Shown piece by piece: positions 15,937 to 23,430 of a stretch of DNA of 41,723 nucleotides (within the stretch, counting starts at the first letter, position 1; every line of letters begins with the position of its first letter). This DNA is from a bacterium (GTDB lineage Bacteria > Myxococcota_A > Bradymonadia > REDH01), in NCBI GenBank assembly GCA_030427825.1, contig JAUICO010000036.1, positions 1-41,723 of the forward strand. The letters run 5' to 3'. Position numbers and translations under genes: made by a program. The notes beneath the pieces were generated by a model that did not search any database, was not told where the DNA came from, and saw only the letters and a list, made by a program, of their open reading frames with translations.

Positions 15937-17817
15937 ATGACTCAGCAACCTGAACCCTCAACGCCGGGGCCACGCAGAATTCTGACGTTGGCCGGCGCTC
16001 TCCTGTGCTGTCTCGCTGTTGTGGCATGTTCAGACCCGGTCGACGACGGAGATTGTCAGACCGCGAACTGCCCGCGGGTCCTGCTGGAGACCCTGGACGC
16101 AGGCCGGACCGATGATGCAGCAGACGCAGACGCTGACACGGACGCAGACGCCTGCACCGGCGACAGCTGCCGGACCGATCCCGTGGAGATCTGTGGAAAC
16201 AACATCGATGACGACGACGACGGGCTCGTCGAGTGCGATGATGATGAGTGCAACGCGCATCTTCTGTGCTCGACCTGTCTCGACGGCGAACTCCTGGGCG
16301 AAGGCGGGCGGCTGGAAGACACGGTCCGTGGTCGCGGGAACTTTCGCGCGGGCAGCTGCGGCGGCCTGCGAGGCGAAGACTACGCCGTCCGCTGGACGGC
16401 CCCCTATGCAGGTACCTGGCGCTTCGACACGACCGGCAGCAGCTTCAACACCTATCTGTACCTACGTGCGGGCGACTGTGACGGTGAAGAGCTTGCGTGC
16501 AACGACGACGCGCACTCCCGCACACTCGCTTCGCAGATCGACCACGATTTTGACGCCGGTGAGACCGTCATCGCAGTCGTCGACGGCAACCTGCGGGTTG
16601 GCGTGGTCAACGATGACTTTGTGATCTCCGTCATCCCTCTCAGCGCTCCCGACGAGGCCGGGTTCTGTAATGACCGGGTCGATAACGATGATGACGGCGA
16701 CATAGACTGTCAGGATGAGGACTGCGCCTCTGATCCGAACTGCGGACCCCTCTCGGACATCGTCGCAATCGATGCGTCTGCGAGCCATGTCTGTGCCGTC
16801 GACGAGGACGGCGCCATGTGGTGCTGGGGTGCCAACTCCTCGTCTCAACTCGGTGCCGGCGGCACAACATCACGAGACCGTCCGATGCGGGCTGGGGGGC
16901 AGCGCGCGTTCGAGACGGTCGCCACGAGCGCATCAAACACCTGCGGGCTCAGCAACGGACTGCCCTTGTGCTGGGGTTCAAACGACAACCGCCAGCTGGT
17001 CGTCGACGTATGGTCGCAGAGCGAAGCAGACCCGGTACCGATCACTGCGGTAGCCGTAGATGGCGTCAGCCCGGGATACACCAACGCCTGTGTGCTCTCG
17101 GGCGGCCGCGTCCAGTGTCAGGGCGCAAACTGGAACTGGCAATCACGCGGGGCGCAGGTCGATACCGGCAGCTACCTGGAGCTGGGCCAGATTGTCGGAC
17201 TCAGCGGAGTTGATGACTTCGAGATGGGCAACCAGTTCGGCTGCGCGCTCTCGAATGGAGCTGTCTTCTGCTGGGGGCTGAACAACACTCGGCAGGTGGG
17301 CAGCACGTCGATCCAGCGTCGCGAAGTCACCTTCGTCGAAGGACTGCCCGCTGACATCGTCGAACTCTCGGTCGGTCAGTCCCACAGCTGCGCTGTCACA
17401 GCCGGCGGCGAGGTGTGGTGCTGGGGAGACAACCGCAGCGGGAAGTCCCTGGGCGAGGGCGAAGGCGCCACCCCAGCTGAGCGCGTAGACGGGCTTCCGC
17501 CCATTGCGCAGGTCAGCGCGGGCGCTCATCACACCTGTGCGATCGATTTGGATGACCGCGCGTGGTGTTGGGGCGACAACAAGTTTGGTGGTTGCGGGCA
17601 GGAAGTCGACGTTACGGCCGGCGTATCGGTACCGGTGTCGCCGGGTCTGGTCGCCGGCGTTCCACCGTCCACCGCGATCGCCGCGGGGGGAAACTTCACC
17701 TGCGTGCTCACCGAAGATGCAGAGCTTCGATGTTGGGGCGCCAACGCCAACGGGCAGCTCGGCGCTGAGATCCCCTTCAACACGTGGCAGCCGCAAATCG
17801 TACTGAAGGCCCGTTGA
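15937..17817 (+). CDS. RCC1-repeat (beta-propeller) lipoprotein
   Basis: From ATG 15937 the product has 626 aa. The signal peptide ends with lipobox VVAC (Cys31). An acidic Asp/Ala tether follows, then the motif CGNNIDDDDDGLVECDDDEC (about 85-104). This is the Cys/Asp repeat common in myxobacterial secreted proteins and is repeated in variant form at about 242-265. Between them lies a PPC-like beta domain (about 116-235, YAGTWRFDTTGSSFNTYLYL). From about 290 to the end are seven RCC1-type blades marked by CWG (WCWGANSSSQLG, LCWGSND, QCQGAN, FCWGLN, WCWGDNRSG, WCWGDNKFG, RCWGANANGQLG), enough for one closed seven-blade propeller. It is probably surface-anchored and binding; no enzyme motif is seen. 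The ribosome-binding site is weak. Confidence 0.88.
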   Translation: MTQQPEPSTPGPRRILTLAGALLCCLAVVACSDPVDDGDCQTANCPRVLLETLDAGRTDDAADADADTDADACTGDSCRTDPVEICGNNIDDDDDGLVECDDDECNAHLLCSTCLDGELLGEGGRLEDTVRGRGNFRAGSCGGLRGEDYAVRWTAPYAGTWRFDTTGSSFNTYLYLRAGDCDGEELACNDDAHSRTLASQIDHDFDAGETVIAVVDGNLRVGVVNDDFVISVIPLSAPDEAGFCNDRVDNDDDGDIDCQDEDCASDPNCGPLSDIVAIDASASHVCAVDEDGAMWCWGANSSSQLGAGGTTSRDRPMRAGGQRAFETVATSASNTCGLSNGLPLCWGSNDNRQLVVDVWSQSEADPVPITAVAVDGVSPGYTNACVLSGGRVQCQGANWNWQSRGAQVDTGSYLELGQIVGLSGVDDFEMGNQFGCALSNGAVFCWGLNNTRQVGSTSIQRREVTFVEGLPADIVELSVGQSHSCAVTAGGEVWCWGDNRSGKSLGEGEGATPAERVDGLPPIAQVSAGAHHTCAIDLDDRAWCWGDNKFGGCGQEVDVTAGVSVPVSPGLVAGVPPSTAIAAGGNFTCVLTEDAELRCWGANANGQLGAEIPFNTWQPQIVLKAR

Positions 17818-17877
17818 CGCTCTCCGGCGCTCTGGATAAGCCCACCGCCCCGCTGTTTTGAGACTTCAGGAGGCGCT

Positions 17878-18501
17878 TTGGGCGTTCTTGCCGGTTCCAT
17901 TTCCTATACCCGCTACGAGGTCGTCGGCGACCTGCCGGGCGACTATCGCGATCGTTACCTCGATTGCATCCGTGACTTCGCCTTTGAGCCGCTACGGCCC
18001 GAAGCCGAGGACGACACCTCGACAGGGTGGGTCGTCTGCGGAGAGCTGCTCGACACCGAATTCACCCGCGACAAGGTGTGGCTCGATACCGCCTGGGCTG
18101 CGCTCTCGCTGCGCCACGACCGCTGGTCGCTGCCGGCCGCGCTTGTGCGCGCCGTAGTCGCCGAGCGATGTAATGAGCACGCCCGTGCCCGTGATCGCGA
18201 AAAGCTGACCCGCGCCGAGAATGAAGAGATTCGCGAGCAGATCGTACGCGAGATGAAGCGCAACGCTCTGCCTGCGGCGGCGATGACCGACCTGCTCTGG
18301 AATCTCGACACAGGTTGTGTGCGCTTCTGGTCACATTCGAACAAGGCGAACGAGCGCTTCGTCGCGCTCTTTGAAGAGACCTTCGAGCTCAAGCTGATCC
18401 CGCGTGTCCCCTGGGTCGCCGCTCAGAATTGCGGCCTCTCAGCGAAAGCCATCGGCGAGCTGTCAGAGCTGCACCAGGCTGAATTTACAGGTGGTCGCTG
18501 A
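17878..18501 (+). CDS. RdgC-like protein, N-terminal part (two-gene form)
   Basis: The start TTG at 17878 follows AGGAGG, giving MGVLAGSISYTRYEV and 207 aa. The opening strand, the GWVVCGELLDTEF segment and the TDLLWNLDTGCVRFWSHSNKA block resemble the N-terminal half of RdgC-type recombination-associated proteins as found in deltaproteobacteria. RdgC of E. coli is a ring-shaped DNA-binding protein that restrains RecA. The middle (residues about 95-140) is charged and helical. The stop overlaps the next start in ATGA form, and the next gene encodes what looks like the rest of the protein. Family assignment is from pattern memory. Confidence 0.65.
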   Translation: MGVLAGSISYTRYEVVGDLPGDYRDRYLDCIRDFAFEPLRPEAEDDTSTGWVVCGELLDTEFTRDKVWLDTAWAALSLRHDRWSLPAALVRAVVAERCNEHARARDREKLTRAENEEIREQIVREMKRNALPAAAMTDLLWNLDTGCVRFWSHSNKANERFVALFEETFELKLIPRVPWVAAQNCGLSAKAIGELSELHQAEFTGGR

Positions 18502-19025
18502 TGAACGACGCGATGATTGATCAGATGCAGCGCTACGGCTTCCTCGGCCCGGAGTTCCTGCTCTGGCTGTGGTACCGCTTCGATACCGACGGCGGTCGCT
18601 TCGCCGTCGATGGCGAGCCCGTCGACGTAATCTTCGACAACCAGCTCACCTTGGAAGGTCATCTGGCCGAAGCTGAAACCAGCCGGCTGAGCGGCGGACT
18701 GCCGGCGAACTCGCCTGAGGCTTATCAGGCTCTGCGCGTCGGCAAGCGTGTCGCAAAAGCGCGTATCCGCCTGGCGAAAGGCGCCAACGAGTGGACCTTC
18801 GTTATCGACACCGAGACCTTCAATATCGGTGGCCTCAAAGTCCCGCAGGTTCCGGGTACGGACAAGCACGATCAGATCATCGAACGCTTCTACATGATCG
18901 AAGAGCTCGACCGCCTTCTGGACGACCTCTACAAGCAGTTCCTCGAGCACCGCATCGGCGCGCCGTGGAAGAAGGAGTTTAAAGAGATGGCCGAATGGGT
19001 CAATGAACCCGTAGACGACGCGTGA
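18501..19025 (+). CDS. RdgC-like partner, C-terminal part
   Basis: The 174-aa product starts one base inside the stop of the preceding gene. It carries FLGPEFLLWLWYRFDTDGG (about 14-32), which resembles the motif of the C-terminal half of RdgC-type proteins (LGxEFLTWLW). ALRVGKRVAKARIRLA (about 76-91) and an acidic helical end follow. I read it as the second half of an RdgC-like protein encoded separately, or a dedicated partner. Its own stop overlaps the GTG start of uppP. No membrane segment or signal peptide is seen. Confidence 0.6.
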   Translation: MNDAMIDQMQRYGFLGPEFLLWLWYRFDTDGGRFAVDGEPVDVIFDNQLTLEGHLAEAETSRLSGGLPANSPEAYQALRVGKRVAKARIRLAKGANEWTFVIDTETFNIGGLKVPQVPGTDKHDQIIERFYMIEELDRLLDDLYKQFLEHRIGAPWKKEFKEMAEWVNEPVDDA

Positions 19026-19876
19026 CCACCCTCGACGCCATCTGGCTTGGATTCATCCAGGCTGCCACCGAGTTTCTGCCGGTAAGCTCTTCCGGCCACC
19101 TGCGCATCGCGCGTGAGATGTTGGGATTTGAAGGGGCCGGGGACCTGCTCTTCGACATCGTCGTGCACGCCGGCACCCTGCTGGCGGTGCTGATCGTCTA
19201 TTCGCGGGAGATCATGGCGACGGTCCGCGACGTGTTCGCCGGACTCCGCCAACTCCCCGCCGGTCCGCGTAACGCGCTGGAGAGCTCGCCGGGACTCAAG
19301 CTCGCGATCCTCGTCTGCATCGCGACCATGCCGACGGTGGTCATCGGCCTGCTGCTCAAGGACGCCGTCGGAGACGACACGTTTCACGCCGGCTGGGTTG
19401 GGGTTCTCCTGCTGGTCAACGGCGTAATTCTCTACCTCTCTCGCCGTTTTCAGGGCGCCGATGAAGCCGACGACAGCGGCCTGCGTTGGGCGGGTATCGG
19501 CTGGCAGCAGGCGCTGCTGATCGGAATCGCACAGGGTCTCGCGGTACTGCCGGGCATCTCGCGCAGCGGCGCCACAATCATCAGCGCTCTCGCGCTGGGA
19601 GCCCACCGCATGCGCGCGGCCCAGTTCTCCTTCATGCTCGCGATTCCCGCCATCGTCGGCGCGATCGTCCTTGAACTCGATCCCGAAGCGCTTACTGCAA
19701 GCAGCGACCTCACAGCCGCCTATATCGCAGGCGCGCTTACTTCGGCGGTCCTTGGCCTGGCCGCGCTGCTGCTGCTCCTGCGCATGCTGCGCAGCGCACG
19801 GCTGCACCATTTTGCCTGGTATTGCTGGGCGGTTGGCGGCGCCGCGGTAGTGTATTGGGCAACCGGAAATATCTGA
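19022..19876 (+). CDS. uppP: undecaprenyl-diphosphatase
   Basis: UppP (BacA) dephosphorylates undecaprenyl diphosphate at the inner membrane, recycling the carrier lipid for peptidoglycan and polysaccharide export and giving bacitracin resistance. The product is 284 aa and strongly hydrophobic. The first signature has Glu17 and EFLPVSSSGH ending at His26. The second is GLAVLPGISRSGATI with Arg181. The start is GTG 19022, overlapping the stop of the RdgC-like gene by four bases, so it is translationally coupled. The nucleotide-sugar genes that follow fit a carrier-lipid polysaccharide role. Confidence 0.96.
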   Translation: MTTLDAIWLGFIQAATEFLPVSSSGHLRIAREMLGFEGAGDLLFDIVVHAGTLLAVLIVYSREIMATVRDVFAGLRQLPAGPRNALESSPGLKLAILVCIATMPTVVIGLLLKDAVGDDTFHAGWVGVLLLVNGVILYLSRRFQGADEADDSGLRWAGIGWQQALLIGIAQGLAVLPGISRSGATIISALALGAHRMRAAQFSFMLAIPAIVGAIVLELDPEALTASSDLTAAYIAGALTSAVLGLAALLLLLRMLRSARLHHFAWYCWAVGGAAVVYWATGNI

Positions 19877-19887
19877 GAGTTGAGTCC

Positions 19888-20952
19888 GTGCACGTAATGA
19901 TCATGGCCGGCGGGTCCGGGACGCGCTTCTGGCCGCTCAGTCGGCGCGCCACCCCCAAACAGTTGCTGCGATTGTTCGGCGATCGCACCATGATCGCGGA
20001 GACCGTCGCGCGCTTCGATGGTCTCGCCGAGCCTGAGCACACGCTCATCATCACCAGCGACCATCTGGTGGACGCGATCCATCGTGAGCTGTCCCTGCCG
20101 AAGGCAAACATCATCGGGGAACCCTCAGCGAGAAACACCGCTGCCCCGGTGGGGCTCGCAGCGATCGTAGCGGCCGCACGCAGCGCAAACCCCGAAGAGA
20201 TCGTGTGTGTGTTCCCGGCCGACCACTACATCCGTGACACCCAGGGGTTTCAGGACGCAGTGCGAGCGGCCGCTGAGCGCGCCCGACGTGGCGCCATTGT
20301 GACCCTCGGAGTTCGACCCACCCAGCCCGAGACCGGATACGGCTACATCGAAGCCGGCGACGAAAGCGACGGGTTCTTCAGCGTCCGCAGCTTTCGTGAG
20401 AAGCCCGACGCTGCCAGCGCGCGGGCCTACCTGAACGCCGGAGGATTCTTCTGGAACGCCGGGATGTTCTTCTTCCGCGCGGATGTCATGCTCGCAGAGA
20501 TTCGCCGTCAGCTTCCGCTCCTGGGCACCGCTTTGGATACTCTCAACCACATCGCGGATGACCCCACGTCAGACGCCATCCTGTTCACCCAGACCTGGGC
20601 GACCCTGGAATCGATCTCTATCGACTACGGCGTCATGGAAGGCGCCGGGCAGGTCGAGGTGCTGCCCGTGGACTTCGGCTGGAGTGATGTGGGTCACTGG
20701 GACGCCCTGCCCGGAGTCGCGGAGACCGACGAAGCCGGCAACCACATCAGCGGCGACGTTACCGCCATCGATTGCGGTACATCCGTTATCTACAACCAGA
20801 GCGATCGCGTGCTTGCGACGCTCGGCGTTGAAGGGATGGTGGTCGTTCAAACGCAGGACGCGACTCTGGTCGCGCCTCGCGCTCGCTCGCAGGAAATCCG
20901 CCGCATCGTCGATGCACTCTCGAAACGATCCGATAAGGATGGCCTGACCTGA
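19888..20952 (+). CDS. manC: mannose-1-phosphate guanylyltransferase
   Basis: The enzyme makes GDP-mannose from mannose 1-phosphate and GTP. From GTG 19888 (GAGAG upstream) the product is 354 aa, the single-domain GMP form without the C-terminal isomerase domain. The pyrophosphorylase signature is GGSGTRFWPLSRR starting at residue 8, with Lys24 in TPKQ. Also present are FPADHYI, ETGYGYIEAG, SFREKP, NAGMFFFR, SIDYGVMEG and DFGWSDVGHWD. A longer frame from 19822 would overlap uppP and is unlikely. It overlaps the next gene by one base. Confidence 0.94.
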   Translation: MHVMIMAGGSGTRFWPLSRRATPKQLLRLFGDRTMIAETVARFDGLAEPEHTLIITSDHLVDAIHRELSLPKANIIGEPSARNTAAPVGLAAIVAAARSANPEEIVCVFPADHYIRDTQGFQDAVRAAAERARRGAIVTLGVRPTQPETGYGYIEAGDESDGFFSVRSFREKPDAASARAYLNAGGFFWNAGMFFFRADVMLAEIRRQLPLLGTALDTLNHIADDPTSDAILFTQTWATLESISIDYGVMEGAGQVEVLPVDFGWSDVGHWDALPGVAETDEAGNHISGDVTAIDCGTSVIYNQSDRVLATLGVEGMVVVQTQDATLVAPRARSQEIRRIVDALSKRSDKDGLT

Positions 20953-22328
20953 TGAGCATCGATTTCAACCCGCACATATTTCGAGAGTACGACATTCGCG
21001 GACACGCCGACGAAGAGCTGCCCGATCCCCTCGTCGAGGCACTCGGACACGCGTTCGCGGCACGAGTCCGCAGTGCAGGGTGCGCCCGCGTCGCGATCGG
21101 CCGCGACTGTCGGATATCAAGTCCGAGGGTCGCTGCGGCCCTGGCCCGCGGCATCGCCGAAGCCGGTCTCGACGTTGTCACATTGGGAATGGTTCCGACG
21201 CCGCTGCTCTATTTTGCCGTTCACACCGGCGGCTTCGACGCCGGCATTCAGGTCACCGGCTCCCACAATCCACCGGAGTACAACGGCTTCAAGATGATGG
21301 TGGGGCACGACACGCTGCATGGGAGCGACGTCCTGGAATTGCGTGCACACATTGAAGCGGGTGATCGAGCTCCAGCCGCGAAGTCGGGCTCTGTCACCGA
21401 AGAAGACATTACGGAGGCCTACCTGGACTTCGTCTGTGGCAACATCACGATGGGACCCCGAAAGCTGCGCGTCGTCATAGATGGAGGCAACGGCGCCGGT
21501 GGCGAGCTTGGCGTCCGCCTGTACCGGCGCCTTGGTGCTGACGTCATCGGCGAGTGCATCGAGCCCGACGGGACCTTCCCGAACCACCACCCGGACCCGA
21601 CCAACCTTGAAGCGGTCGCATGGATGCGTCGCGCGGTGCTGGAGCACCGGGCCGACCTCGCTATCGGCTATGACGGCGACGCCGACAGAATGGGTGTGGT
21701 CGACCATGCGGGCGATGTGCAGTGGGGCGACCGCCTGATGATCCTCTTCAGCCGCGCGCTTCTCAAAGACGAGCCCGGAGCTCGCATCGTCGGCGAAGTG
21801 AAGTGCTCGAAGACGCTCTTCGACGACATTCGCGCACACGGCGGCCACGGTGAGATGTGGAAGGTGGGGCACAGCCTGATCAAAGCGCGCATGCGCGAGA
21901 CCGGCGCCCTGCTGGCCGGCGAGATGAGCGGGCACATCTTCTTCAAGCACCGCTTCTTCGGCTTCGACGACGGCCTCTACGCGGGCGCGAGGCTCCTTGA
22001 GCTCCTCTCCCATGAGGAGCGCCGCATCGACGAGCTCCTGAGCGACGTCCCTGAGACCTGGGTCACTCCCGAGATTCGCCGCCCCTGCCCGGACGGGATC
22101 AAGTTCGCCGTCGTGGCGCGCGTCGTAGAGATTCTCGCGTCCCGTACGCGGGTGATCGACATCGACGGAGCTCGCGCGGAGTGGGAAGACGGCTGGGGCC
22201 TGGTCCGAGCCTCGAATACGCAGCCGGTGGTGGTGTTGCGGGTTGAAGCAGAGAGCGCGCACCGCCGTGACGAGATCCTCACCGAGCTGCAGAGTCTGGT
22301 ATCGCAGGCCGAGTCGGACCTGAGCTGA
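20952..22328 (+). CDS. manB: phosphomannomutase/phosphoglucomutase
   Basis: An alpha-D-phosphohexomutase of the AlgC/ManB type, interconverting hexose 6- and 1-phosphates; next to manC it should supply mannose 1-phosphate. The 458-aa length is typical. Ser104 in TGSHNPPEYNG is the phosphorylated catalytic residue. Metal-binding DGDADR is at 241-246. The sugar-binding GEMSGH motif is present, and the phosphate-binding RASNTQPVVVLR motif is near the C-terminus. The ATG at 20952 overlaps the manC stop (TGATG), indicating coupling. Substrate choice between mannose and glucose cannot be settled from sequence alone, so the gene symbol is provisional. Confidence 0.9.
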   Translation: MSIDFNPHIFREYDIRGHADEELPDPLVEALGHAFAARVRSAGCARVAIGRDCRISSPRVAAALARGIAEAGLDVVTLGMVPTPLLYFAVHTGGFDAGIQVTGSHNPPEYNGFKMMVGHDTLHGSDVLELRAHIEAGDRAPAAKSGSVTEEDITEAYLDFVCGNITMGPRKLRVVIDGGNGAGGELGVRLYRRLGADVIGECIEPDGTFPNHHPDPTNLEAVAWMRRAVLEHRADLAIGYDGDADRMGVVDHAGDVQWGDRLMILFSRALLKDEPGARIVGEVKCSKTLFDDIRAHGGHGEMWKVGHSLIKARMRETGALLAGEMSGHIFFKHRFFGFDDGLYAGARLLELLSHEERRIDELLSDVPETWVTPEIRRPCPDGIKFAVVARVVEILASRTRVIDIDGARAEWEDGWGLVRASNTQPVVVLRVEAESAHRRDEILTELQSLVSQAESDLS

Positions 22329-22436
22329 CTTCCGGGCCGTCGATCGCGCACGATGTAGCGGCCCGTGCGATACCCACGACGCGCCGACTCCGGCTCAGAG
22401 CTGCCGGCGACATCGATCGCACCGGCGTCGTGAGCA

Positions 22437-22464
22437 TTGACCTCTCGCCGAGTTCCGTTACGGT
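22437..22464 (+). promoter_or_regulatory. candidate promoter for PP2C gene
   Basis: TTGACC (22437-22442), a 16-base spacer and TACGGT (22459-22464), with start near 22471. It fits a new transcription unit after the mutase gene. Confidence 0.4.
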
Positions 22465-22509
22465 AACTTCTATTGCCAAATGCCGCCCCTGACGAACGTA
22501 GGATTGTGC

Positions 22510-23421
22510 GTGGCAGAGAAATCGACAGCCGAACCTGAAAAGCCCGAAGGTGCTGCTGCGGACGTGGGAATGCGCGAGATCGAAGACGATCATGATGTGC
22601 GCGTTGCCTACGCCGTGCGTACCCACACCGGACTGGTGCGCGACGCGAACGAAGACGACTTTCTCGTGGATCCGGATCGCGGCATCTACCTGGTCGCCGA
22701 CGGAATGGGTGGTCACAACGCGGGAGCGGTGGCCTCAAAGATCTGCGTCGAGACAGTCAAGCAGCACTTCGAAGACAATGATGAGAGCGGTCACAGCGAC
22801 GGCGATGACGACGACGTCGCCGCCGATGATCTGCTCGCCGCCTCGCTGCTCCATGCCAACGATGCGATATTCGCCGCTTCAGCAGCAAACCGCGAGCTGG
22901 CAGGCATGGGGACGACCGCGGTCGGGATCCGCCTGCGCGGAAACATGCTCACCGCGGCCCATGCCGGAGATTCGCGCTGCTACATCTTCCGCGACGGCGA
23001 GCTGATTCAGGTCACAACCGACCACAGCCTCAGCAACTTCCTTCGCTCACTCGGTCGCGCCGAAGAGGCCGCGATGGCCGAGACGACGATGTCGAACGTC
23101 ATCATGCGGGCCCTGGGCCTCGAGCCCGAAGTCGAGATTGAGTCCCGCGCTTTTCGCGTAGAGCCGGGAGACCGCATCCTGCTCTGCAGCGACGGGCTCT
23201 CAGACCTCGTCGCCGATCCCCGCATCGAGCGCATGCTCATGGCGCGCCGCTTTACCCGTGACGAGCTCGCCGACAAGCTGATTGACGAGGCGCTGAACGA
23301 AGGTGGCCGCGACAACGTCACTGTGCTCATCGTCGATATTCTCGATGCACACGCGGAAGATGAGGAAGCCTTCGATGCAGGCCGCACTCTGCGCTTTGTA
23401 CCGGTCGAAGATTCTGAGTAG
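22510..23421 (+). CDS. PP2C-family serine/threonine protein phosphatase
   Basis: A metal-dependent phosphatase that removes phosphate from Ser/Thr of proteins, usually countering Hanks-type kinases. I prefer GTG 22510 (AGGA seven bases upstream; 303 aa) over ATG 22480. Motifs run in order: RDANEDDF (about 45-52), LVADGMGGHNAG (61-72), GMGTTAVG, AHAGDSRCY, TTDHSL, LLCSDGLSDLV and GGRDNVTVLIV. An acidic insert (EDNDESGHSDGDDDDVAADD) follows the second motif, and the N-terminus has a 25-residue acidic extension. No kinase gene is adjacent. Cytoplasmic. Confidence 0.93.
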   Translation: MAEKSTAEPEKPEGAAADVGMREIEDDHDVRVAYAVRTHTGLVRDANEDDFLVDPDRGIYLVADGMGGHNAGAVASKICVETVKQHFEDNDESGHSDGDDDDVAADDLLAASLLHANDAIFAASAANRELAGMGTTAVGIRLRGNMLTAAHAGDSRCYIFRDGELIQVTTDHSLSNFLRSLGRAEEAAMAETTMSNVIMRALGLEPEVEIESRAFRVEPGDRILLCSDGLSDLVADPRIERMLMARRFTRDELADKLIDEALNEGGRDNVTVLIVDILDAHAEDEEAFDAGRTLRFVPVEDSE

Positions 23422-23430
23422 AACGGCCCG

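Noticed and set aside
21117..22262. 381-codon open frame antisense to the phosphomannomutase gene
   Set aside because: The sense strand carries all phosphohexomutase motifs; the antisense product resembles nothing.
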